NCBI GenBank assembly: GCA_032718475.1
Contig: JAUCBJ010006833.1
Span: forward strand, 1 to 31,388
DNA: 31,388 bases
Direction of reading: 5' to 3'
From: Nemertoderma westbladi
Taxonomy: Eukaryota > Xenacoelomorpha > Nemertodermatida > Nemertodermatidae
Position numbers and translations under genes: made by a program. Shown here piece after piece: positions 1-9,234 of the stretch; positions within the stretch are counted from its first letter, which is position 1, and each line of letters begins with the position of its first letter. The notes under the pieces were generated by a model. The model saw nothing but the letters and a program-made list of their open reading frames with translations. It was not told the DNA's origin and made no database searches.

Positions 1-204
1 TGGAGGCAGTGATGTCACGGGTGGTGGCGGTGGTGTAGTGCGTGGTGGCGTCGTCGTGGGTGGAGGCGGTGGTGTCAGGGCTGGTGGCGGTGGCGTCGTG
101 GGTTGTGGTGTCGTGGGTGGTGGAGGCGGTGGTGTTGCGGATGGTGGCGGTGGCGTCGCGTGTGGTGGCGGTGGCGTAAAGGATGGTGGCGCCAGTGGCG
201 GGGG
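1..204. repeat. G-rich (GGTGGC/GGTGGT) low-complexity tandem repeat
   Basis: The plus strand is a run of interleaved GGTGGC, GGTGGT and GGTGTCGTG units, continuing to the left edge. Read on the minus strand it is an open Pro/Thr/Ala-rich frame in phase with the C-terminal part of the reverse transcriptase downstream, so it is probably an expanded coding repeat and not spacer. The Gly/Val-rich plus-strand reading is treated as its shadow. Its true left end is outside the window. Confidence 0.85.
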
Positions 205-345
205 AACGGGGGTCATGACAGGATCGAGAGTCGTTGACCACGCAGCGAGGGCACGGTTGTGGGATGGGGAGGGGGCGTCCACCGGAGACTCAAAGAGGGA
301 GTAGGAGAGACCAGAGCAGGCAGCCGCGGAAGCCAGAAAGGCAGA
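1..345 (-). pseudogene. C-terminal part of the reverse transcriptase gene, Pro/Thr-rich tail, open at left edge
   Basis: On the minus strand a frame opens near 345 and stays free of stops to position 1. It begins with an Ala/Ser-rich stretch (ASAAACSGLSYSLFESPVDA) of the kind expected straight after the GGLGL segment of the upstream RT frame, then passes ALAAWSTTLDPV and enters a Pro/Thr/Ala repeat. The preceding RT frame stops at 290, so a single frameshift around 325-345 joins the two. The tail function is unknown; it may be a disordered linker before an RNase H or other C-terminal domain lying outside the window. The frame was read by eye and the end is unseen. Confidence 0.6.
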
Positions 346-1090
346 AGGCCGAGGTCAGTCCTAGACCCCCGTAACGCACAGGCAAACAGGATTGCGCCCA
401 CGCGGAGTCGTCCAGATGGACGTTGGAGATCTCCTGCAGGGTGCTCCGCTGAATGGAATCGTACTCCTCCAGCAGCCCCGGGAAGTCGAAACATGGAGCC
501 GTTCGGAGGAAGTACGTCAGTCGCGGAATGGTGAAGGAGCACCGCAGGAGGAAGAAGGCGTGATGGGAGTCGAGGAGAGGGAGTCGGGAGACGAGAGTCC
601 GGAGGTCTGCGAGTTTGTTGTCGAGACAGGAGACGATGGCATTGTCTCCTATGGGTGTGCCCAGGATCTTCAGGTCTTCTAGTGGGCGCACCTGAATCCC
701 CTCACAGACCTCGTCGAACCCGCATTGGATGGATAGATGGGACTCCGGAGATTCCTCCCCAAGGAAGAAGAGTTCCGACTTGGAGGGGTTGATCCGGAGT
801 CCGCAACGACCTCCCACGAGGAAGACGGATCGGAGGTCGTCTAACACCACCCGGTAGTGGTCAGCGAGATTCCCGTCGTCTAGGTACCAGATGTTAAACC
901 TCGACTGCAGTGACTGGATGAATGGGTTCACCGTGTCGCCGAAAAGCCGGGGTCCGTCCACATCGCCTTGCTGAACTCCTTCCTCAGAGAGGAGTGTATC
1001 CTCCCCATGGAGGAGGAAGCTAGGCGCTCCGTACGCCGCCAGCGTGGAGTTGTACACGCTGGGGTAACACTGGTACACAGTTTCGAGCAT
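290..1090 (-). pseudogene. Reverse transcriptase, catalytic half
   Basis: This minus-strand frame encodes the palm/thumb half of a reverse transcriptase of a mobile element. Visible motifs are a GVQQGD segment (RT motif 4, normally followed by PLGPLLF; here VDGPRLF), the catalytic YLDDG box with its Asp pair at 875-880, the LKILGTPIG strand and a VRYGGLGL segment near the end. YLDDG with QQGD and a later GGLGL suggests an RT lineage of invertebrate elements that I cannot name confidently; the motif is not the FADD of typical LINEs. The frame opens at LETVYQCYP, so the upstream fingers and first catalytic Asp are missing: they appear deleted at the junction with the N-terminal frame near 1090-1110. 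The frame ends early at 290 by frameshift. Confidence 0.75.
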
Positions 1091-2189
1091 GGAGTTTCGC
1101 GCCGTAGAAGGTGGGGCGGATGGTGAGGGGAATTTCTCCAGAGGTGGTGGTGTCCAGGAATCCCGAGAGTCGTTGTAAAAGACGGGCCGCGGCCTCTCCG
1201 TTGGTGGGGGAGATCAGGTCTTTGAGTATTTGGGGCCGCAACCCATCTGGTCCTCCGGCACTGCCACTCGGGAATGACAGGATAAGTCTGCGGGCGATAG
1301 TAGAAGAAAAAGGCGAGGCCGTATCATTGAGGTCCACTGGAGGTGGGTTGGGACGGCGGTCATCGGGCCGTGCGGGGTGTTTCTTCCGCAACGCCTCCAG
1401 TGTCTCCGGCGTGGTGGGCGCAAGTGAGTCCGCTGAGGATGCCAACTGGATGGCGCCCTTCACGTCAGAGTCCTCGATCTTTTCGGCTACGGCAGTCACG
1501 AGTCGCTCCACATCACCACGCTTCTTCGTGGTAGTTGGGGGGGCGGGGGAGTTAGAGTCTGCGAAGGGGTCGGCACGGAAGGCGGCCACTGGCGCGTTGA
1601 TTGTGGCATCGAGTGACCGAGTGTGGCGCCGACCCCCTCGTTTGGGCGTGGCGAGGCAGTGGTGGCTGACAGTTAATAGTTTAAGCCACCCCTGGGGCTC
1701 GTTGGGTCGCGTGGCTACCTCCCCGAGGATGTCAGCGAGGAGGTCTGCGAAGTTGGTACGCGCGGCCCTGGGGATGTGGCGCAGCTGCCATTGTTTGCAG
1801 TTCCGCAGCCATGCCAAGACATCCCACTCCCCAAGGGTGGCCCAGTCGAAGGTCGGGGGGCACAGTGGTAGAGGAATAGGTGTGGAAGTAGTGGGTGGAG
1901 GTGTAGATGTAGGAGGTGGAGGACGGAGGGATGAAGGGAGTACAGTTCCGGTGGGGGTACACGAGCCTGGACACCTACTGGCGAGCAGTCTGTGGACACG
2001 GAGTCGCCCGTCGGAGTTTACCGCGATTTCCCGGCGGCACTGTGGGCAGGAGGAGTGCCCAACAATGCTCTGGTTCATCGTGGAGGTGTCCAGGCTGCCG
2101 GCCATCGCGCCCTCTGCCCTCTCACGGGCAGAGGTTGTTGATATAGGTCTGTAGGTAAATACTGAAATAGGCCTAGCACAGCAGTACAC
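1020..2189 (-). pseudogene. Reverse transcriptase element, N-terminal half with zinc finger
   Basis: The long minus-strand frame contains near residues 48-76 a Cys/His cluster (CPQC...H....CPGSC) that looks like a C2HC zinc finger for nucleic-acid binding. A Pro/Thr linker and a charged region follow, then a segment SAGGPDGLRPQILKDL typical of the start of RT domains (GGPDGLRPQ). A more likely start than the first Met is Met29 (codon at 2105-2103), shortly before the finger. The recognisable protein stops at FYGAKL; beyond this the frame reads meaningless sequence because the next RT frame begins in another phase. The 347-codon plus-strand frame opposite (1111-2154) is a shadow. No promoter or poly(A) tail is recognised. 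Confidence 0.7.
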
Positions 2190-3201
2190 AGGTACACGTG
2201 CTGACCTGCAGTATCAGAACACTTGTTTTTATTAATTATTATTATTAATTAATATACCTTGTAATAAATAATTAGAAATACCCTGGCTCAGATGTAAAAC
2301 CAAGTAACTTTCGAAAGTCCAAATCTCAAGCTATTATTTTATGACGTAATAAATAATTAGAAATAGCCTGGCGCAGATGTAAAACCAAGTAACTTTCGAA
2401 TGTCCAAATCTCAAGCTATTATTTTATGACGAAATTCAGATTTTTTTTACATATTTGGAATCCTTGCATGCGCCAGCTTTCTAACAGTAGAAACAATTCA
2501 CAAAAGTGTGATGAATAACTGGTGTAACTGGTGCAATATCGACTGAGGCAACTTTTTCAAAAGCTTGTAGCTAAAGGCTACTAGGACTGCATTAAGCATA
2601 TTGTATTTTTAGATACTTTTTGGTTGGTCTTTATTATTTCGAGTTTATTTAGATATTTTTACAAATTTTTATCAGTTAAAACATTTCACCCAAAGGACAT
2701 ACAAAAAGGCTCCTCTGCACCTCCATGGACTGCACACCTTCTACCCGGTTTCTCTATTCTCTCTTTCTCAAAATGTTCCTACCTACATTTCAATAACCAC
2801 AGCCTTTTCTTTATTAACATTGTCAGACTAGTTAATTCAGAGACCTGCCTACCAGACCTTGTCCATTGACCTATAAATTGTACTTGTCATAAAGAAACCC
2901 TAGCAATAGTTTTCCCCCATAGGTGCTTACCAGTGTATCAGAGCGTTCCTAGAAATATTTCATTTGATGAGAATGTTACATCTAAAAGCCAAGATCTACC
3001 ATTGGTAATGATTCTCCTAGCCAACACGAAATCTTAAAACCAATACAGCAATTAAAGAGAAAATGCCGGTGATGGGACTGGGATCTTGGGTGGATAACTA
3101 ATACGGTTAATTGTAACTCTAAAACATTATTTAACAGTTAACAGTACCTAATAACTATGTATCTAAGTAAATACTTCATTGCATTGTGTTAATTTCGTTA
3201 T
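2190..3201. other. AT-rich spacer with an 85-bp duplication
   Basis: No gene is supported here. The sequence is AT-rich with scattered stops in all frames; short open frames such as 2624-2869 have no domain or repeat support. The segment beside 3201 is the region 3' of the transporter gene and would hold its 3' UTR. No canonical AATAAA was identified confidently close to the stop. Confidence 0.6.
2262..2431. repeat. Two-copy tandem duplication, 85-bp unit
   Basis: Positions 2262-2346 and 2347-2431 are direct copies beginning TAATAAATAATTAGAAATA and ending ATTTTATGACG. I count three mismatches over 85 bp, so the duplication is fairly recent. Neither copy shows coding potential. Confidence 0.93.
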
Positions 3202-4488
3202 TTATACTATTATTAAAGAGAAAATAAAAGGCAACCCCAATAGACTGAGAAGCGAACAAGCTGTTTGCATTCCAAAGTGGTCATTGAGAAATCCACCAAA
3301 AACGGGACCTATGATATTTCCAATAGACAATGACATTCGCAACATTTGTTGGAGAAGAGATCTGGTATCAACATTGTCTGGGTAACCACAAACATTCACA
3401 GCCAGTTGTGTTTGCGTTTCCAGTGCAGGGCTCAAGTATAAACCTGTACCAAATCCAAGGAGAGCGCATCCAGTAACAGAGATGGGGAGATAATGAGGTA
3501 AACCGAGAAGTTCTGTAGGCCCTATTAGTTGCATTGCTAATGCTTCTACCATTACTCCTAATACAGTTGGTACGATAGTCTTCATTTTTTTCATTATTAA
3601 ACTCATTATTACACCTATAAACAATTTTAAACTAGGAAGTATGATATATATCCGACCAATATTGTATTGGTTCACATTGTAAGTGTGATGAATGTAGGCA
3701 GCATAGTTCGCAATAGTAAATGATGTCAACATTACCCAATACATGTGCAAAATAAACATAAGAGTTACTGCTGGATTCTTCAGAACCCCAAGATAGGTTG
3801 GTCTAACTTCATTAGATTCACATCTGTCTTGAATATAAGCTGGTGACTCTATCCAACAGTAAAGGAGTATAATGAGAAACATCAAACCCGATATTATAAA
3901 TGGGAATTCAAAACCCAAAGCAGCAAAAACTGTTGAACCAAATACTGGTGCTACCATGTATCCAAGGCTGCTAGAAACTACAGATACACTGGCTAATAAT
4001 GTTCTTTGTGTGGGCCACACTTCCATCAATATACTGAATGAATATATATAACTGATGTTGAGTCCAACAGCTTCGATGATGCGAAGTGAAAAACAAACAA
4101 ATATATATAATCCGTTGCTATGATTAGGAATATATTCTACAAACCCAAATGCTAACTGGGAAACGGCCCCAATGATGCCAAATAGACCCAAAGAGATACG
4201 AGTTCCCCAATTGTTGATAGAATGAGGGAAAGTAATAAATATTATAAGTCTTGACATTGAAAACGTTGAAAGTATTGCACCAATCAGAGTCTTTGACCAA
4301 CCTCGTTCTTCAACAACAATTGGGAAGAAGGTCTCCAATAGATTATGACACCAACCTGGTATCATTTGATACATTAGCAACATGGCCACTAACATATAAA
4401 GTCTCACGCCCTTTTGGTGACCATTATTATATGGATGACTTATATTAATTGAACTTGAGTTTTTGTGATCATCTTCATCTGACATCAT
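3202..4488 (-). CDS. SLC18B1-like major facilitator superfamily transporter
   Basis: An uninterrupted frame encodes about 428 residues with roughly twelve hydrophobic segments, the size and layout of an MFS transporter. The first membrane segment follows a polar N-terminus; the second region reads LLETFFPIVVEERGWS, resembling the TM1-TM2 loop of SLC18B1 and vesicular amine transporter relatives. Later hallmarks are GYMVAPVFGS (TM5-like) and SIGNIIGPVFGGFLNDHFG near the end (TM11-like). SLC18-type proteins are proton-coupled exporters in vesicle or organelle membranes; SLC18B1 is linked to polyamines in vertebrates, but the substrate here is not predictable. The longer frame begins at 4575, but its extra 29 residues are Ile/Tyr-rich and unlike a transporter N-terminus, so I prefer Met30 or Met31 (4488 or 4485), followed by an acidic MSDEDDHKN. 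No introns are visible, which is unusual for this family and could mean a retrocopy or an intron-poor lineage-specific paralog. A monocarboxylate-type MFS is a less likely alternative. Confidence 0.72.
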   Translation of the reverse strand: MMSDEDDHKNSSSINISHPYNNGHQKGVRLYMLVAMLLMYQMIPGWCHNLLETFFPIVVEERGWSKTLIGAILSTFSMSRLIIFITFPHSINNWGTRISLGLFGIIGAVSQLAFGFVEYIPNHSNGLYIFVCFSLRIIEAVGLNISYIYSFSILMEVWPTQRTLLASVSVVSSSLGYMVAPVFGSTVFAALGFEFPFIISGLMFLIILLYCWIESPAYIQDRCESNEVRPTYLGVLKNPAVTLMFILHMYWVMLTSFTIANYAAYIHHTYNVNQYNIGRIYIILPSLKLFIGVIMSLIMKKMKTIVPTVLGVMVEALAMQLIGPTELLGLPHYLPISVTGCALLGFGTGLYLSPALETQTQLAVNVCGYPDNVDTRSLLQQMLRMSLSIGNIIGPVFGGFLNDHFGMQTACSLLSLLGLPFIFSLIIV

Positions 4489-4575
4489 CCTCGGCGTGTG
4501 TGTATATATACCTATAGTATCTATCAAGTGGTGGATGTAGATGTTGTTGGAAATGTGGAAATATATTTCAAACAT

Positions 4576-4711
4576 CCAAGGGATATTACATGTAAAAGAT
4601 TTATTGAATTTTCTTTATTTCCTTATTATTATTATTTGCTTATTCTTATTTATTTCCTTATTTATTTCCTTTATTTTATTTTCTTTAAAATTTTCCATTA
4701 GTTTAGAGTAT
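4576..4711. other. AT-rich upstream region of the transporter gene
   Basis: This short spacer 5' of the transporter is extremely T-rich on the plus strand, with pentamers such as TTTATTTCC repeated at 4641-4680. It would contain the transporter's 5' UTR and core promoter if the gene is live. No TATA box can be singled out from the general AT richness. Confidence 0.4.
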
Positions 4712-4743
4712 TATAGAACTACATTTTTAAAACTTATATCAAT

Positions 4744-4757
4744 GTTACCTTGGCAAC
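4744..4757. promoter_or_regulatory. X-box-like motif GTTACCTTGGCAAC (left arm)
   Basis: The sequence GTTACC-TT-GGCAAC fits the imperfect palindrome bound by RFX factors in animals (consensus GTNRCC, 1-3 bases, RGYAAC). It lies in the left arm of the inverted-repeat element, about 256 bp upstream of the likely start of the transporter gene. Binding is inferred only from the motif. Confidence 0.35.
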
Positions 4758-5322
4758 ATTTAGGAGTTCTAGAACGATAGAAAAGTATTATATACTATTC
4801 TAGAACATAAATAAAATAAAAAATATAATGTTCTAGAATATATAGCTAGTTATATTTTTAATTTTAAAATAGTTTGTAAATTTAGAAAAATATTCAATTT
4901 GGTAGCTAAATTTATTAATAAATAAATAATATAAATAATTGAATTTTTTAAATATTACTAGCTATTTAAATTTGAAACATAACTAGCTATTTGTTCTATA
5001 ACAATATATTTTTTATTTTATTTATGTTCTAGAATAGTGTATATTATATATTATTACATAAATAAAATAAAAAATATAATGTTAAAGAATATATAGCTAG
5101 TTTTTTAAATTTAAAATAGCTAGTAAATTTAAAAAAATATTCAATTTGGTAGGTACATTTGTTAATAAATACTGGTAAATAATATAAATAAATTTATTTT
5201 ATTACTAGCTATTTTAAATTTGAAAAATGACTAGCTATATGTTCTAGAACATTACATTTGTTATATTATTTATGTTCTAGAATAGTGTATAATAATAATA
5301 TTTTGTACTAGAACTCTGCAAT

Positions 5323-5336
5323 GTCACCATGGTAAC
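5323..5336. promoter_or_regulatory. X-box-like motif GTCACCATGGTAAC (right arm)
   Basis: This is the counterpart of the left-arm motif in the right arm of the same element, and it also fits the RFX X-box pattern. Its preservation in both arms may simply reflect the inverted repeat; occupancy is not shown by the sequence. Confidence 0.3.
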
Positions 5337-5368
5337 AATGATTTATATTATAAAAATGTAGTGCTATA

Positions 5369-7279
5369 CGGAAGTGTTACCAAAATTATAGACATATATC
5401 TTAGTGCAAAGTGTCAGATCCAAAGCTAGTTTCTTCAGTGATTATGAATAGATTTGTATAATTTACAATTTATATGGATATTATCATCAATATAAATTGT
5501 ATTAAATTCAGGAACACCTGTTACTATTCAATTGGGGTTTTGTTTAGAATTGTGTAACATTTTGTGTGATTATATGGTGGATCTTAATAAAAAAAGTAAT
5601 AGTAATTATTCCATATATTAAGATTACTTAATGCCATTTTGTTAGGATGCACTCATTGAATACTAAATATACACAGAAGGACAAATGTATCATACCCCTG
5701 GAGGTAATCTTTTTAATTTATAAAATGATGGGATATCTAAATATTAAGATTCAGATTAAGATATAGGGATTAATAATGGGATATCGTACATGTTAGATTA
5801 AAATAAACTTGGCTAAATATTCAGTTCGGGTGAATGTAAAAAGTGTGCATTATTACTTAATTAATTTGGTGCTCAAAATAAAGTGGTAGATCTTTCGAGG
5901 TAAAGGAGGTACAGTACATGGACAGATTAAACACGTTTGTGGGGCCATCGCGCAGGACGAGGCTCAGTTATCAGATACAGATTAAAATTGAGCAATTCTA
6001 TCCCAAAATCGGTACGTAAGAAATTTAAATAAATAAATAAGAAATTTAACCAAACTGCCTATGAGAATAAATCAAAGAAGAGAGGAAAGTTCCCCCCTTG
6101 CTTCAACCACCCTCTTAATCTGCACCACCCCAACCGCAAAGGAGCACAAAGGATTAATGAAAGGCAGAGGTATTAACAGGAAATTGGTGTTTTAAAGAAA
6201 TATATTTTTATGCGTGGAGGCAACCCAATTTGTAAAAATTATTAAAACTTACCTTTATGCCGATAGTATTGATACTGAAATATTAATTTATCATGTCAAT
6301 GCCTTAACGAAATCATTTAGCTAATATCTAAAGAATCACCATTAAATTCAGCCAATCATTGTGCAAGTTAGAGCAAGCGCACTGGAAGGATGATTGGAAT
6401 GTTTCCCATCTAATAGGCAATATCAAGAATGCCAAGGAATGATGAGACTGGAAGTATAGAGTGATGGAATGCATTATAACTTAATTACGTTTAGATCAAT
6501 TAAAAACACATTTCTTAAAGCAAATCTCTTGAACTAATTAAAAACTATAATGGAATGGTGTATGGGGATTACAGCTGTATAACTTTTAAGTATAATTATT
6601 AAAATCTTATACTAGAAAATAATTTATATCCTTTAAGGAGGCAGGTTGAAATTGCTGTTTTTACCATAATCAACTTAATTAACTGCTATTATCTTAGCTT
6701 CTCGAAGGCCACGCTGAAATTCAACTTGGAAAATTTCTAAACTTTGGCCAGACTACATGTGTACCAAGTTTGGTTAAATTTCATTAACATTTGGCTGAGT
6801 TAGTAACGTTTAAAATTGGACTCAACAGAACAACAGATCAACAGAACAATAGACACACTGATTGAGTTAGTGGTACCTGTATGCTAAACTCGCTTACTTA
6901 CGTCGCTCGCCTCACAGGGTGGAAATGTGTTAAGAGTTGCTGAGACCAATGAAATAGTAGTGGTAGTGGTCCGTTGTACTTGCAGGATGTTAGGTACTTG
7001 TGGTACTGTATATCAAAATGCTCACCAGATGAGACTAAACCAGTTAAATGCTGTGACCATAATTGCTCTGTAACCTGCTGGGCCACCTGGTTTGTAGCCC
7101 AATTTATTCTTAATAATATCCAAGAAGTGCGACTTATCATTCTCACATTTATTAATTAGATTATATTTTTTCAATTAGATTATATTCTTTTTTGTCAGCA
7201 AAAAAGCTTTCTATCTAGAATTAGTTGCTTAAACGATCTTTGGCAGTCAGAATATACCGATTGAATTACCAAATGAGAT
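5369..7279. other. AT-rich spacer; possible LINE-tail remnant near 6690-6860
   Basis: No gene is visible. The stretch 6690-6860 (CCACGCTGAAATTC, then TGTACCAAGTTTGGTTAAAT, then a run of AACAGA units) resembles the end regions of decayed LINE or SINE copies in many invertebrates, in which a 'caaatttcat' block precedes a CAGA-type tail. This is a similarity of style only. The remaining sequence has no repeats or frames that I could support. Confidence 0.35.
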
Positions 7280-7873
7280 GCTTTGTAATATTAACAAAAA
7301 GAGTCATATTGACCAACACCATGCCAATAACATTCTGACCATTCCACCACACAGATATGTTGTGATATCAGGGACAGAAAGGCAATATAGTTCAGCCCCT
7401 ATTAAATGGTCACTTAATAGGTCACAACATTGACTATCACCACCCAGCCTACAGTTGAAATCTCTCGATAATCAGTGGGTTATTGTTGTCTTGCTGTACA
7501 TTTTTCCAATGAGTGGTGTTAGGTCAAGTCATATATCGCTGACATCACTATTTGGGTTGTGAAAAAGTAATGTTGATGTTTTGAGTGTTTAACATTAAGT
7601 TCACAGTAGCTGCTATGCTAATTCCCTGGAAGTGCGTCCATGGGAACATTGAGCACTCAGGCAATTAAACCCTGTGATAACTGTATCCTCGACTATGGTT
7701 TCTGCGAGGAGCAAGATATCTGTGTCGAGAAACATGCTGCCCGGTATTGTTTCCATGGTTGATTTAATGCCTTCTAAATTCCATAGTATAGCATTGATTA
7801 GATTATTATCATTTACACTAGCAGTAGTGTCGCTGTTGCATTCACTAAATTTGTTTGTTAGCTGGCATGTCTC
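7280..7873 (-). pseudogene. LINE ORF2 fragment: AP-like endonuclease domain
   Basis: Reading the minus strand from 7873, a frame gives a Ser/Asn-rich lead followed by INAILWNLEGIKSTME and then DTDILLLAET, the first strands of an apurinic-type LINE endonuclease (the conserved N and E motifs). After a TAG stop and frameshifts the domain resumes as PLIGKMYSKTTITH, then RDFNCRLGGDSQ (the GDFN motif with G changed to R), and in another phase NGQNVIGMVLVN, matching the 'NG.S.ID.VFVN' block near the end of these endonucleases. The RT domain does not follow, so this is a truncated antisense fossil. It cannot be assigned to the LINE family at 22690-24176 because that copy lacks this domain. The plus-strand frame at 7674-7970 is its shadow. 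Confidence 0.68.
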
Positions 7874-7969
7874 GAATGATATAAAGCATCTACACCAGTT
7901 TTATCGTTTACAGACGTTTTATTCAGCTGGTATGGTACCTATAGACTTTGTTACAACCAGGCAATTTTG

Positions 7970-8511
7970 AGTCACTCTGACTCTGAGAGGTGGGGAGGGG
8001 GGGACTGAGAGGTCTCCCCAGTCACTCCAAGGGTGAGGGGAACTGGGGGGGTCCCAGATGCTCCTCTAACGGAAACTCGGGAGGCTAAATAAGAACTTGG
8101 AGCCTCTAGAAGGCTATATCTAAAGAATTTGGATGGGCAATGAAGAATGATGGTGGAATGAGTAAGTCTAGAAGTCCCTTGACCCTGTGTGTGGAAGGGC
8201 TTATTGATCCAGGTGGATTGGGTTGGGTTCCAAAATTCATTCCATGTTGGACTGATGGTAATATCAAATCTGCCCAAAAAGCTCTGGATCTCTGAAAATC
8301 TCATGGTTCCCTTGATCTTAGACTATATGGAAGCTGGTTGGCTGGATTGGCGAGAGTGAGGGTTAGACATGGGTGGGATTTTTGAACAGCACGAGTCTGA
8401 AATGGCTAGATGTCCGAATTATCACCTAATGGTGGGTTTATTTGGGCCAATCGGGATGAGGGAATGTTTAAAGAAATGAAAATATTGCAACAACAACAAC
8501 AACAACAAAAT
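7970..8511 (+). mobile_element. Probable LINE 3' end with (CAA)n tail
   Basis: The stretch ends in seven CAA units at 8488-8508 after GGAATGTTTAAAGAAATGAAAA, the arrangement expected of a LINE 3' UTR with a microsatellite tail. The upstream part, including the G-rich 7980-8060 segment, may belong to the same copy, but no domain is readable, so the left boundary is a guess. Confidence 0.4.
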
Positions 8512-9070
8512 TGAAAAGAAAACTTTGGACAATTGTAACTGTTATGCCAAAAAATCTCTTACTTCTACCAAATTATATGTATATTGCAAAGTATCAATCA
8601 ATGTAAGGAATGCATATTCATATGGCATCTCATATTTATAAAACATTTTTTGCAATATGGTGTATCTTACATAATTGCATAAGTATGTAGTTCCAACATA
8701 GGAAGCTTTTGGTAGAACTGGAACAGGAATAACCATATGCCGTGAATAATTTGAACAAACAAATAATATTTGTATACATAATATATCTCTTTAAAGACTC
8801 CGACTCACTGAAAATAATACGAACTAATAACTATTATGTTACTAATAACTATTATGTTATAGTTCACTATGAAAAACTTCAATAGGGTTGGTACGAGAAA
8901 ATATTGTTGGGTTAGAAACAATTGAATAAGGGGTAAACAAGGTGTCCTCAATCGAGTGCCAGGGTGTGTTCTTTTATGGAGAGTGATAATATTATCGATC
9001 CATTCAAATCCACATTAAATCTTAATTATTTCGGACATGATTTATATCAATAGAAAGCGGAAAATCATGT
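8512..9070. other. AT-rich spacer with one unrecognised 64-codon frame (8542-8736, minus)
   Basis: The minus-strand frame at 8542-8736 starts with ATG and encodes a Tyr/Leu-rich 64-residue peptide (beginning MVIPVPVLPKASYVGTTYL). I do not recognise it. It could be an isolated exon or chance. A 16-bp direct repeat TTACTAATAACTATTA-type duplication occurs at about 8820-8860. Nothing else is seen. Confidence 0.3.
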
Positions 9071-9139
9071 GCGTCTTTTGACACATAAATTAATTAAATT
9101 ATCTTCAAGAATTTAATTAATTTATGTGTCAAAAGACGC
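9071..9139. repeat. Perfect 30-bp inverted repeat with 9-nt loop
   Basis: Positions 9071-9100 (GCGTCTTTTGACACATAAAT...) are the exact reverse complement of 9110-9139, separated by ATCTTCAAG. The stem is perfect over 30 bp. No T-tract or gene adjoins it in a way that suggests a terminator, and the host is eukaryotic; a foldback or minimal MITE remnant is the simplest reading. Confidence 0.93.
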
Positions 9140-9234
9140 TCATAAAAAAGCTGATTGAAATTCTACATATTGGCTATACAAGTATATTATTAAAATTAAA
9201 TAAAGTGATGGAGCTGACCTTTCGGTAACGTGAA

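Larger units (their letters stand above)
4712..5368. mobile_element. Nested inverted-repeat element (MITE-like), two palindromic units
   Basis: The left end (TATAGAACTACATTTTTA, from 4712) reappears inverted, with one mismatch, at the right end (about 5351-5368). About 100 bp of each arm pair up. Inside lie two consecutive palindromic units (roughly 4790-5045 and 5045-5295), each edged by TTCTAGAACATAAATAAA-type sequence and carrying CTAGCTAT and AATATTCAATTTGGTAG blocks. No open frame encodes a transposase, so it is non-autonomous. A target duplication could not be fixed with confidence. Confidence 0.8.

Noticed and set aside
38-304. Gly/Val-rich plus-strand frame
   Set aside because: It is the antisense of a repeat that reads as an RT linker on the other strand; its composition comes only from GGT/GGC units.
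1111-2154. 347-codon plus-strand frame
   Set aside because: It is opposite the RT N-terminal frame, which has zinc-finger and RT motifs; the plus frame has none.
4498-4780. Two Ile/Leu/Phe-rich plus-strand frames
   Set aside because: They arise from T-rich sequence upstream of the transporter and mimic membrane segments by composition only.
7674-7970. 98-codon plus-strand frame
   Set aside because: It is the shadow of the antisense LINE endonuclease.
8542-8736. 64-codon minus-strand frame as a gene
   Set aside because: It has an ATG and varied composition but no recognisable motif, no neighbour and no second copy; it is kept only as a note in the spacer entry.
9071-9139. Hairpin as a bacterial-type terminator
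   Set aside because: There is no adjoining gene end or T-tract, and the host is eukaryotic.
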